This document shows positions 16,610-25,568 of a stretch of 64,000 nt of DNA, one piece after another (within the stretch, counting starts at the first letter, position 1; each line of letters starts with the position of its first letter). The notes beneath the pieces are model-generated. The model worked only from the letters and a program-made list of their open reading frames with translations, had not been told where the DNA came from and searched no databases. The position numbers and the translations under genes are program-made. Source of the stretch: Clostridium thermarum (GTDB taxonomy: Bacteria > Bacillota > Clostridia > Clostridiales > Clostridiaceae); assembly GCF_006351925.1 (NCBI RefSeq), contig NZ_CP040924.1, forward strand, positions 1,262,001-1,326,000, written 5' to 3'.

Positions 16610-16912
16610 ATGCTAATAATCAACCTTCAGTTATGTGCTCATAAAAAAGGAGTAGGTAGCTCAAGAAACGGTAGAGACAGTGAAGCCAAAAGATTGGGCG
16701 TTAAGTCCGCTGATGGACAGTTTGTTTTAGCTGGTAACATATTAGTTAGACAGAGAGGTACAAAGATACATCCTGGTACTAATGTTGGAATAGGTAAGGA
16801 CGATACACTTTATGCTAAAGTAGACGGCGTAGTTAGATATGAAAGACTAGGTAGAGACAAGAAAAAGGCAAGTGTATATCCTGTAGACGTAGAAGAAGTA
16901 ATCGCAGAATAA
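16610..16912 (+). CDS. rpmA: 50S ribosomal protein L27 with cleavable N-terminal extension
   Basis: A 100-residue protein: extension [10 protein letters not shown], then the mature L27 start [20 protein letters not shown] and the C-terminal [14 protein letters not shown]27 supports the peptidyl transferase centre with its N-terminal arm, which is why the extension must be removed by Prp. The usual site in Firmicutes reads LQFFA; here it reads LQLCA. Strong GAGGAGGTG ribosome binding site. Confidence 0.97.
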   Translation: MLIINLQLCAHKKGVGSSRNGRDSEAKRLGVKSADGQFVLAGNILVRQRGTKIHPGTNVGIGKDDTLYAKVDGVVRYERLGRDKKKASVYPVDVEEVIAE

Positions 16913-16917
16913 TAAAG

Positions 16918-16940
16918 GCACCCGAGAGGGTGCTTTTTTT
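16918..16940 (+). terminator. Terminator of the rplU-prp-rpmA operon
   Basis: GCACCC-GAGA-GGGTGC hairpin followed by seven T residues. Confidence 0.9.
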
Positions 16941-16942
16941 AA

Positions 16943-18265
<1,323 letters not shown>

Positions 18266-18286
18266 TTGATTGGGACGGAGGAAAGT

Positions 18287-18580
18287 ATGATTACATCAAA
18301 ACAAAGAAGTTATTTGAGATCCTTGGCTAATACAATAGATCCAATTTTTCAATTAGGAAAGAATGGAATAGAAGAAAGCTTCTTGAAGCAGATAGAAGAT
18401 GCTTTGGAGGCAAGAGAACTAATAAAAATTACTGTACTCAATAACAGCGGCTTAGGTGCAAGAGAAGCCAGCGATGCCATCTGTGAAGCCATAGGCTGTG
18501 AAGGAGTTCAGGCCATAGGGAACAAGGTGGTTCTATACAAGAAGTCATCCAAGAAGCCTAAAATTGAACTACCGGAATAA
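18287..18580 (+). CDS. yhbY: YhbY/CRM-domain RNA-binding protein
   Basis: A 97-residue single CRM-domain protein: MITSKQRSYLRSLANTIDPI, then QLGKNGIEESFLKQIEDAL and a final basic tail. It associates with pre-50S ribosomal particles. ATG at 18287 follows GGAGG. It lies 21 nt after obg and probably shares its transcript. Confidence 0.93.
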   Translation: MITSKQRSYLRSLANTIDPIFQLGKNGIEESFLKQIEDALEARELIKITVLNNSGLGAREASDAICEAIGCEGVQAIGNKVVLYKKSSKKPKIELPE

Positions 18581-18583
18581 ACG

Positions 18584-18977
18584 GAAAATTGAGAATGGAC
18601 AATTGACAATGTAGCAAAGGTTGTTGCGCTTACGCTTAAATAGAAAATTGCGTCACAACGCAATTTTCTAAATGAGTAATGAGCACTTAGTAATGAGTAA
18701 TTGAGGAAGATTTTTCTCCGCTTCTCTACGAAAAATCTCTAATTTTATTATTTATATAGGCATGCCATAGCATGCCCAATGTTTTATGAGACACAGGATG
18801 GAAAAATTATAAAATTAAGAATTAATCGTGAACAGTAAATAATAACGGTTTATTTTGTACACTTTCATTGGATAAATACTTAAAAAATAATTTAGCAGAA
18901 ATTCAGCTCCGCTGAATTTCATCCATAATTACTCATTACTCATCACTCATTCCTAATTGAAAAGTGCTTTGCACTTT
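18584..18977. repeat. Large composite intergenic repeat, copy 2 (upstream of nadD)
   Basis: The 440-nt gap is a mosaic of palindromic modules: TAGAAAATTGCG/CGCAATTTTCTA (18641-18670, perfect 12-nt arms); an AATGAGTAATGAG tract (18670-18702); AGATTTTTC/GAAAAATCT (18708-18738); GGCATGC/GCATGCC (18759-18776); GAAATTCAGC/GCTGAATTTC (18898-18920); an ATTACTCATTACTCATC tract (18927-18958); AAAGTGC/GCACTTT (18961-18977). Several recur elsewhere in the window. No coding sequence is visible. Confidence 0.8.
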
Positions 18978-19023
18978 ATTTCAAATAAGTAATTTATGAC
19001 AATATAGGCTGGGAGTGATTTAT

Positions 19024-19632
19024 ATGATTAGGAAGGGGATATTTGGGGGGACCTTTGATCCAATACATATAGGCCATATGTATATTGCTAACGAAGCCTT
19101 GTGGAGTCTGGGATTGGATAAGGTGATTTTTATGCCCAGCGGTATTCCCCCCCATAAAAGTCTTAAAGGTATAACACCCTCTGAGCTGCGCTTTGATATG
19201 GTCAGCAGGGCAATAAAAAATTATAAAAACTTTGAGATAAGTGATTATGAAATAAGGAAAAATGGGTATAGTTATACATATGAAACTCTTGAATATTTAA
19301 AGGGCTTGGAAGGAAATAATACAGAATTATATTTCATAACAGGCTGCGATTGCTTATTTGACTTGGATAAGTGGAGAAATGTAGACAGAATAATGAAGGC
19401 TGCAAAGTTTGTTGTTTTTAATAGACCTGGATATAGCAAGGAAGATATTCAAAGACAAAAGAAAAGCGTTGAGGAGAAGTTCAATTGTAATATAACTTTT
19501 TTGGACCTACTTCTCTTGGATATTTCCTCCACTTACATAAGACAATGCATAAAAGAAGGAAAGGATGTATCCTTTTTTTTACCTATGGGGGTAGAAGTCC
19601 TAATCAAGGAGAAAAGATTATACCTTAAGTAG
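19024..19632 (+). CDS. nadD: Nicotinate-nucleotide adenylyltransferase
   Basis: A 202-residue nucleotidyltransferase of NAD synthesis, joining nicotinate mononucleotide with ATP. It has the nucleotidyltransferase start GIFGGTFDPIHIGHM (HxGH) and the C-terminal SSTYIR motif. ATG at 19024 follows GGGAGTG; GTG at 19015 lies inside that ribosome binding site. Followed by yqeK in the common nadD-yqeK pair. The repeat mosaic upstream separates it from yhbY. Confidence 0.95.
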   Translation: MIRKGIFGGTFDPIHIGHMYIANEALWSLGLDKVIFMPSGIPPHKSLKGITPSELRFDMVSRAIKNYKNFEISDYEIRKNGYSYTYETLEYLKGLEGNNTELYFITGCDCLFDLDKWRNVDRIMKAAKFVVFNRPGYSKEDIQRQKKSVEEKFNCNITFLDLLLLDISSTYIRQCIKEGKDVSFFLPMGVEVLIKEKRLYLK

Positions 19633-19668
19633 GTATATTACTCCAGTTTCAGAAGAGAGGCTTTATTT

Positions 19669-20268
19669 ATGTGGAACGAAATTCAAATACTAGACTATAT
19701 AAGGGAAAGATTGTCTCCTAAAAGATACCAACATGTGCTCGGTGTAAGGGATGCTGCTGTCAAATTGGCAGAAACCTATGGCGAGGACAAAGAGAAAGCA
19801 AAACTGGCGGCTCTAATACATGATTGTGCAAAAAATATGAGTGATGAAGATATTTTGACCTTAGTTAAGTCAACTGGTTATATACCGGATTGGATTGAAG
19901 AGGTAGCTCCTCAGCTGCTGCATGGTATGGCAGGAGCAATTATTGCCAAGCGGGAAATGGGCATAGAAGACAGCCTAATCCTGGATGCAATAACCTATCA
20001 TACTACAGGGAGAAGATGTATGACCCTATTGGACAAAATTATATATATTGCAGATTACATAGAACCCTCCAGGGATTTTCCTACGGTGGAGGACCTTAGA
20101 AGAGAAGCCTTGGTGGATCTAGACAGGGCCATGCTTATGTCACTGGAAAATACCATAAAATATGTTATTAATAAAGGGCAGCTTCTTCATACTAATACAA
20201 TAGATGCAAGAAACTCCTTACTGTTAAGCATAGGGAAAGGCAGTGCTCATAATGAGAAGGAAAATTAA
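19669..20268 (+). CDS. yqeK: YqeK HD-domain symmetrical Ap4A hydrolase
   Basis: A 199-residue HD-superfamily protein: HVLGVRDAAVKLAETYGEDK, the HD motif LIHDCAKNM, LHGMAGA and AITYHTTG supplying further metal ligands, and YIADYIEPSR. YqeK proteins cleave diadenosine tetraphosphate symmetrically to ADP. The gene overlaps the start of the next. Confidence 0.92.
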   Translation: MWNEIQILDYIRERLSPKRYQHVLGVRDAAVKLAETYGEDKEKAKLAALIHDCAKNMSDEDILTLVKSTGYIPDWIEEVAPQLLHGMAGAIIAKREMGIEDSLILDAITYHTTGRRCMTLLDKIIYIADYIEPSRDFPTVEDLRREALVDLDRAMLMSLENTIKYVINKGQLLHTNTIDARNSLLLSIGKGSAHNEKEN

Positions 20269-21172
20269 AAGTAATCTGCTTTTTGCATGTCTTTGTTTGT
20301 TGATAATTTTTATAACCGCTTTTGGATTTGGAACAAGTAAATTATATCAATATCTTAATAAATTTAGCCGCGGCAGCAGTGCAGTTGAACCAGTTAAAGT
20401 TGAAGATGACGGTCAGCCGGTAAACATTCTGCTTATGGGAGTGGATATTGGTGACGGAAGCAGCAGCGACAAGCATAAGAGAACCGATACCATCATGCTG
20501 GTAAACTATAAGTACAGTGAGAATAAAGTCAACATTATTTCTGTGCCAAGGGATACCTTGATTCAGGTAAATGGGAAAAATGAAAAAATTAATGCAGCTC
20601 ACGTTTTAGGTGGGGTTCCCTGGGTTATAGATTCTGTAGAAAAGCTTTTGGATGTAAAGATAAACTACTATGGTAAAGTTAACTATGCAGGTTTCAGAAG
20701 CTTTATCGATGCTATTGGCGGAGTAGAAGTGGATATCGATAGGGATATGGACTATGATGATGAAGCACAAAACCTGCACATTCACTTTAATAAAGGACAA
20801 AATGTCCACTTAGACGGAAAAAAGGCAGAGGAATTCTTCCGATGGAGAAAAAACAATGACGGCACAGGCTTTGCCTTGGGGGATTTGGACAGAATCGAAA
20901 ATCAGCATATACTAATAAAGAGTGTATTTGAAAAAGTAAGCAGTGCTTCTATAATTCTTAAAATACCAAAGATACTTGAAATATTACCGGAGTACATAGA
21001 AACAAATATGGATGGAAGCGATATATTAAAATATGGTCCGGCCTTAATAAATGTGGCACCGGAGAATATGCAGATCAGAACAATTAAGGGCGATCTGCAA
21101 ACGGTAAACGGGGTATCATATTTCATTTATGACGAGGGCAAAAATAATGATATTGCAGCACTTATCAATTAA
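20252..21172 (+). CDS. LytR-CpsA-Psr family wall-polymer ligase
   Basis: A 306-residue protein with a short cytoplasmic N-terminus, one membrane helix (about residues 7-27) and an extracellular LCP domain: NILLMGVDIG, then RTDTIMLVNY with the conserved RTD, ISVPRDT, and DLDRIENQ with conserved Arg. LCP enzymes attach teichoic acids or capsular polymers to peptidoglycan. It overlaps yqeK by 17 nt. In many clostridia the next gene is rsfS (ribosome silencing factor); none is present here. Confidence 0.88.
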   Translation: MRRKIKSNLLFACLCLLIIFITAFGFGTSKLYQYLNKFSRGSSAVEPVKVEDDGQPVNILLMGVDIGDGSSSDKHKRTDTIMLVNYKYSENKVNIISVPRDTLIQVNGKNEKINAAHVLGGVPWVIDSVEKLLDVKINYYGKVNYAGFRSFIDAIGGVEVDIDRDMDYDDEAQNLHIHFNKGQNVHLDGKKAEEFFRWRKNNDGTGFALGDLDRIENQHILIKSVFEKVSSASIILKIPKILEILPEYIETNMDGSDILKYGPALINVAPENMQIRTIKGDLQTVNGVSYFIYDEGKNNDIAALIN

Positions 21173-21184
21173 AAATGGTGGAGG

Positions 21185-21205
21185 AAATTCAGCTTAGCTG
21201 AATTT
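21185..21205. repeat. Palindrome of the AAATTCAGC family, copy 3
   Basis: AAATTCAGCT (21185-21194) and AGCTGAATTT (21196-21205), one-base loop, then TTGTTATT. It lies 13 nt after the LCP gene and may act as its terminator; the same hairpin occurs in copies 1, 2, 6 and 8. Confidence 0.75.
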
Positions 21206-21263
21206 TTGTTATTGTAAACTATATTTTCCTGCTGGAAATCTATACAGAAGGGAGATGGGGAGG

Positions 21264-21302
21264 ATGTTAAGTGTAGCTGCAGATGTGGCATCCGACCCTT
21301 AG
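21264..21302 (+). other. Possible 12-codon leader peptide before the RluA-type gene
   Basis: ATG at 21264 follows a strong GGGGAGG site and encodes MLSVAADVASDP, stopping four bases before the ATG at 21307 in another frame. It may feed ribosomes to the downstream start. Could also be chance. Confidence 0.35.
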
Positions 21303-21306
21303 ATAT

Positions 21307-22218
21307 ATGGCTAGTATACTTGAATATAAAATACAAGAGGAAGACAACAATAAAAAGTTGAGAGATTACTTGAAGAGCAAGCTTACCTTATCTACAAGAC
21401 TGATAAGAGGGGCGGCAATAGACGGAAGAATAAAGATCAATGGCCACGTGGTAAAGTTAAATCACATAATTAAAACCGGAGATATTCTTCAGATCGATGT
21501 AGCCAAGGACGAAGATCAGAACATAGTACCGGAGCCCATGGACTTGGATATTGTCCATGAGGACGAAGATCTTATAGTAATTAATAAACCGCCTTTTACA
21601 GTAGTCCATCCTACCAGGAGTCATCAAAGCGGGACCTTAGCCAATGGAGTGCTGTACCACTTCAGAAGCAAAGGAGAAAACTGTATTGTGAGACTTGTCA
21701 GTAGGCTTGACATGGACACATCAGGTTTGATTGTCATAGCAAAAAATCAATACTCACATATGTTTTTGGCCATGGAAATGGAGAAGAATAACTTTCTAAA
21801 GGGTTATACTGCCATAGCTTGGGGCAATATATCCCAGACTCAAGGCACCATTAATAAACCAATATACAGGCCACAGGATGATTCAATAAAGAGAGTTGTA
21901 GATGAAAGAGGTCAGGAAAGTATAACCCATTATGAGGTAACAGAGAGATTAAGGAATGCTGATATAGTAAAGCTGCGACTTGAAACTGGCAGAACCCATC
22001 AGATAAGAGTACACCTCAGTCACCTTGGCCACCCAATTATAGGAGATACCCTTTACGGCCGTGGTGGGGAAGAAGAACTTATAAAAAGGCAGGCCCTCCA
22101 TGCCAGCCACTTGGGGTTTGTACATCCAAGAACTAAGGAATTCCTTATGTTAAGCTGCGAATTGCCGGAAGATATAAGAAGTTTAATAAGAAAACTAAAA
22201 GAAAGGGAGCAGGATTAA
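21307..22218 (+). CDS. RluA/RluD-family pseudouridine synthase
   Basis: A 303-residue protein with an N-terminal S4 RNA-binding domain (about residues 10-80) and the RluA catalytic domain: VINKPPFTVVHP, catalytic Asp in SRLDMDTSG, and the GRTHQIRVHLSHLGHPIIGD motif. It modifies uridines in rRNA or tRNA; the exact site is not readable. No ribosome binding site stands before ATG 21283 or 21307 directly; 21307 is chosen because it is closest to the stop of the small ORF with the good site. The 3' end overlaps the convergent dacF-like gene by 4 nt. Confidence 0.88.
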   Translation: MASILEYKIQEEDNNKKLRDYLKSKLTLSTRLIRGAAIDGRIKINGHVVKLNHIIKTGDILQIDVAKDEDQNIVPEPMDLDIVHEDEDLIVINKPPFTVVHPTRSHQSGTLANGVLYHFRSKGENCIVRLVSRLDMDTSGLIVIAKNQYSHMFLAMEMEKNNFLKGYTAIAWGNISQTQGTINKPIYRPQDDSIKRVVDERGQESITHYEVTERLRNADIVKLRLETGRTHQIRVHLSHLGHPIIGDTLYGRGGEEELIKRQALHASHLGFVHPRTKEFLMLSCELPEDIRSLIRKLKEREQD

Positions 22219-22238
22219 TTGTCTGCTCTCTTTCTTTT
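22201..22238. terminator. Shared terminator embedded in two convergent gene ends
   Basis: GAAAGGGAGCAG (22201-22212) pairs with CTGCTCTCTTTC (22223-22234), then TTTT. Both stop codons lie in the loop, so the hairpin is built from coding sequence of both genes. Confidence 0.75.
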
Positions 22239-23501
22239 AAATTTATAGAAGAATTCACTTAGGATATGTTTATTTTTTGTTGCTATAAGAATCAGCAGAA
22301 AAACCGGAATCGAACCAATGATATAAAATAAATTCAAGTTAATTGATTTATCCTCTGCTTTTACCACTGAAGCTGTATGAAAGAGCATTTTCTGCTCTAC
22401 CACGTGATCTGCTCCGCTGAAGACTTCCATAGAACCAATGGTTTTGCCATCTAAGAAGATATCAGCGGTACCAATCTTATCGCCCGCTTTTATTGAACTG
22501 CTGTTTAGGGTCTCTTCCAGTAGATTTAACTTAAATGAGGCTTTTGAGTCACTGTTTACGTAGGTGGTATAAAAGAAGTTATCTCCGGCAATCACCGGTA
22601 TGGTAGTATTATCATTCAAAGTGTAATTAGTAAGAATTTCATTTTTATTAATAAAATTATTGGTCTTAAAATTACTAAAGCCATAATTAAAGAGGTTGAT
22701 GGTATCTTGATAATAGTCAGCAGAGCTGTCGTGTACCAAGGTTACAATCAATATTTGCCCATCCCTTTCAGCCACAGCTACGTAGGAATGCTGGGACTGG
22801 GTAGTATAGCCTGTTTTTCCAGCCAAAGCTCCCTTGTAGTAATACTTGCTGCTAGGCTGCAGGAGTTTGTTCTTATTCCATACGTATCTTGTTTCAGTAG
22901 ACTTGTTATTAGGCTCTATGATATGGGTCATAGTAGATGCAATTTCAAGGTATTCTGGATATTTGATAAGCTCCTTCAAAATCAGAGCCAGGTCTTTAGC
23001 GGAGGTCCTGTGGTCTTTATCATACAAACCGCTTGGGTTTCTAAAGTTAGAGTTTTCACAACCCAGTTCCCTTGCTCTTTTATTCATCATTTCTGCAAAG
23101 TTCTCTACAGAACCGGCAATATGTTCCGCTAAAGCTTCAGCACAATCATTTCCGGATTGGAGATTTAGACCATAAAGCACATCCCTCACCGTAAGCTGTT
23201 CACCGGGCAAAAGGTAAATTGAACTTCCTTCCGCTTGTGACGGCCCTTCACCAACTGTCAGGATCTCATCCAGTTCACAGTTTTCAAGAGTTAGCAGTGT
23301 AGTCAGAATTTTCGTGGTGGATGCAGGCGGATAGGCATCATTGGGATTCTTGGCATATAGTATTTCACCGGTTACAGCGTTCATTAAAACAGCACTGTCT
23401 GCTGATGGAACCGGTGGACCTGATGAGGCCTTGACAGGATTACTAAATATATTTAAAGCTAGTAACATACAAATACAAACAAGCGATAACTTCTTAATCA
23501 T
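22215..23501 (-). CDS. dacF: D-alanyl-D-alanine carboxypeptidase, DacF type (S11)
   Basis: A 428-residue penicillin-binding protein with a signal peptide (about 1-25), catalytic S61xxK64 (PASTTK), S116-G-N118 and K229-T-G231, a C-terminal beta domain (about 290-375) and a C-terminal membrane anchor (about 390-410) followed by basic residues. It trims stem peptides of peptidoglycan; DacF-type enzymes act in sporulation. A CGGAGG site precedes the start. DacF versus another S11 paralogue is judged by general likeness only. Confidence 0.87.
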   Translation of the reverse strand: MIKKLSLVCICMLLALNIFSNPVKASSGPPVPSADSAVLMNAVTGEILYAKNPNDAYPPASTTKILTTLLTLENCELDEILTVGEGPSQAEGSSIYLLPGEQLTVRDVLYGLNLQSGNDCAEALAEHIAGSVENFAEMMNKRARELGCENSNFRNPSGLYDKDHRTSAKDLALILKELIKYPEYLEIASTMTHIIEPNNKSTETRYVWNKNKLLQPSSKYYYKGALAGKTGYTTQSQHSYVAVAERDGQILIVTLVHDSSADYYQDTINLFNYGFSNFKTNNFINKNEILTNYTLNDNTTIPVIAGDNFFYTTYVNSDSKASFKLNLLEETLNSSSIKAGDKIGTADIFLDGKTIGSMEVFSGADHVVEQKMLFHTASVVKAEDKSINLNLFYIIGSIPVFLLILIATKNKHILSEFFYKFKRKRADN

Positions 23502-23687
23502 TTTAACCTCCGTGAATCAGACGAAACTAAAACCTTTACATCTGTATATTGATTGACAACTTCACAATTTTCTGAAGTTGCATATATAAAGTATAGCAAA
23601 AAATAGCATAATTAGCGATAGTTTTTTCAACCTTTGGCAATAATTATTAAATAATTGAAGAACTTATATGCAGGAGGAAAGCCTGGG

Positions 23688-24290
23688 ATGAATAAGAAAA
23701 ATAAAATTATTGGGTCTGTAATTATTATAATCATTTTTTCAATTTTTACTATTGTTGGCGTAATAAAAGATGGTAAGGAGGAAGATTACGGGGATATATT
23801 TGTAGAGAGTAAGCCTGCTACAAGTAATTTGAACAGCACTGTCTCAGAAACTGCTGTGAAATACATAAAGGTTGAGATAAAAGGTGAAATAAAAAGACCC
23901 GGAGTTTACTCCATGAGCTTGGGCAGCAGATTGGAGGATTTGATTTATAAGGCCGGCGGTTTTACGGAAAAAGCAAACAAGGATAGAATACCAAGCCTTG
24001 CAAAAAAGCTTAAGGATGAAGAATGTATAGTCATTCCTAATATAGATGCTCCAAAGGAGAGTTTGATAGTTAACAACATCGCAGACAGTGATGAGGATAT
24101 TATAAATATCAATACAGCTGATAAGGATGACCTTCAAAAAATACCGGGCGTAGGACCTGTGACAGCACAAAAAATCCTGGACTACAGAGAGAAACATGGA
24201 TATTTTAACAGTGTAGAAGAAATGAAAAATATAGATGGTATCGGTGATAAAACCTTAGATAAGATGCGGGAAAAAATAACGGTGGACTAG
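23688..24290 (+). CDS. comEA: ComEA-type SLBB and helix-hairpin-helix DNA-binding protein
   Basis: A 200-residue protein with an N-terminal membrane helix (about residues 5-25), an SLBB domain (about 58-115: YIKVEIKGEIKRPGVYSMSL) and a C-terminal double helix-hairpin-helix (ININTADKDDLQKIPGVGPV, then IDGIGDKTLDKM). ComEA binds incoming DNA at the outer face of the membrane in competence. ATG at 23688 follows AGGAGGA. comEC lies 4 kb further on, separated by unrelated genes. Whether uptake is functional is unknown. Confidence 0.9.
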   Translation: MNKKNKIIGSVIIIIIFSIFTIVGVIKDGKEEDYGDIFVESKPATSNLNSTVSETAVKYIKVEIKGEIKRPGVYSMSLGSRLEDLIYKAGGFTEKANKDRIPSLAKKLKDEECIVIPNIDAPKESLIVNNIADSDEDIININTADKDDLQKIPGVGPVTAQKILDYREKHGYFNSVEEMKNIDGIGDKTLDKMREKITVD

Positions 24291-24302
24291 TTGAGTTTGC
24301 CT

Positions 24303-24401
24303 ATGGCTAGATTTATAATAGATAATTATGTAATTGCGAAACTAACTGAAAAAATCAATGAAGGATGGAAAGAAGTTTCAAAAAGGTTCCCTAAAGATTA
24401 A
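24303..24401 (+). other. Possible 32-codon ORF
   Basis: MARFIIDNYVIAKLTEKINE then GWKEVSKRFPKD. No good ribosome binding site and no recognised family. It may be a remnant or chance. Confidence 0.2.
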
Positions 24402-24446
24402 CTGCTGACTTTTAAGATTTAATCATACCGTTTTTATGCGGTTTGT

Positions 24447-24463
24447 GGCGTTTCGCAAACGCC
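24447..24463. repeat. GGCGTTT/AAACGCC hairpin, related to copy 5
   Basis: GGCGTTT-CGC-AAACGCC. On the minus strand it begins AGTATAGGC and ends GCC, the same frame sequence as the 25.45-kb hairpin. Confidence 0.55.
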
Positions 24464-24495
24464 TATACTTATTATTATTATAAGGAGAGAATTTC

Positions 24496-24798
24496 ATGGA
24501 AGGCAAGGGCAACAAACGCAAAGGTAATGCTTCTATAATATTTTGTATAATATCAATATTGACCTTTATAGGTATACTGATTATCGGGGCAGTTATAAAA
24601 AGGATAGATGTAACAATAATATTGCTGGTAATACCCCTAATACTGGCACTGATCTCTTTAGTTATCTCTATTGTAAATATAGCCAAAAAGGAGGAGCAAA
24701 AGACAAGGGACTTAGTACTTATTATTATCGATATAATTTTAATTGTATCAGTAACATTTCTTTTATTGATGTTGAGAGGATTGAGTGTATTTACATAA
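24496..24798 (+). CDS. Small three-helix membrane protein
   Basis: A 100-residue protein with a basic N-terminus and three membrane helices (about residues 12-34, 40-62, 72-92), resembling the DUF4190-type small membrane proteins of Firmicutes. An AAGGAGAG site supports the start. Function is unknown. It opens the four-gene group that lies between comEA and comEC. Confidence 0.6.
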   Translation: MEGKGNKRKGNASIIFCIISILTFIGILIIGAVIKRIDVTIILLVIPLILALISLVISIVNIAKKEEQKTRDLVLIIIDIILIVSVTFLLLMLRGLSVFT

Positions 24799-24862
24799 AA
24801 TAGAACACCTCCATGTTTATTATTGCAAATATGTGTCAATAATGTAAACAGGAGGTGAGGAC

Positions 24863-25417
24863 ATGCGTTTTCAAAATACATGGAAAACACGAGGAATATG
24901 CTTTGCATTGAGTTATGTTGTCTATTATTTTATGAGAGACTATGTGAATCAGATACTGTTCAAACTTTTGTTTAATGATATTATCTGGAACTTAACTAAT
25001 AATCTTGTTGTAGATGTAATAATATTCTTTATGGGACTGATGATTCCCATTAATTTGCTTCACGAATGGATACATGGAATAGGCTATAGATTATTTGGCG
25101 GTAAGGTCAAGTATGAATTCAAGGGCATATACATTAATGCCCGGGAAATATCCGGCATAAGTATTCACAGAAGTAAATTTCTGCTGGTCTTAATAGCGCC
25201 ATTGACAGTAATTTCACTTCTATCAATGCTCATACCAGGTTGGGTTGGAGGCATGATACTACTACTGAATATTTTTAAGAGTACCGGTGACATACTAAAG
25301 ATAGTCTATATATTAAAAGGAGACAGCAATACCTATATAGTTTGTAAAAAGAATGGCTTTGAAACTGTTGGTGAGGTATCAGCTGTGCAGCTTACCTTTG
25401 ATAATTTGGATAATTAA
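24863..25417 (+). CDS. DUF3267-type membrane protein with HExxH motif
   Basis: A 184-residue protein with a possible zinc site HEWIH (H67, E68, H71) inside a hydrophobic stretch and further membrane segments near residues 45-65 and 108-140. The layout (HExxH in a helix followed by a beta hairpin and more helices) matches DUF3267, a putative metalloprotease family distantly like M50. A strong AGGAGGTGAGGAC site precedes it. Its position between a small membrane protein and a P-type-ATPase-like protein suggests a shared membrane role, but no substrate can be named. Confidence 0.7.
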   Translation: MRFQNTWKTRGICFALSYVVYYFMRDYVNQILFKLLFNDIIWNLTNNLVVDVIIFFMGLMIPINLLHEWIHGIGYRLFGGKVKYEFKGIYINAREISGISIHRSKFLLVLIAPLTVISLLSMLIPGWVGGMILLLNIFKSTGDILKIVYILKGDSNTYIVCKKNGFETVGEVSAVQLTFDNLDN

Positions 25418-25442
25418 TATGTTGTCCTCCATAACTAAAAAC

Positions 25443-25480
25443 TTAGTATAGGCATGCGAAAGCATGCCTTAATGTTTTTT
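25443..25480. repeat. TAGGCATGC hairpin, copy 5; possible terminator
   Basis: GGCATGC-GAAA-GCATGCC (25451-25468) followed by TTAATGTTTTTTT. Copy 2 contains the same unit with a different loop. It could terminate the DUF3267 transcript. Confidence 0.7.
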
Positions 25481-25568
25481 TCATAGAACTTATACTGCAA
25501 AATATGGTTAAAGGAATTTAATAATTATTCGAATAAGTATGTATAATACTCATATAAGAGGTGAACTT

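Noticed and set aside
22707-23175. Plus-strand frames of 109-141 codons opposite dacF
   Set aside because: They are complements of well-conserved carboxypeptidase motifs and have no start signals.
24543-24803. An 86-codon frame overlapping the small membrane protein
   Set aside because: It is an alternate frame of the 24496-24798 gene, rich in Tyr and Asn from AT codons, and lacks a ribosome binding site.
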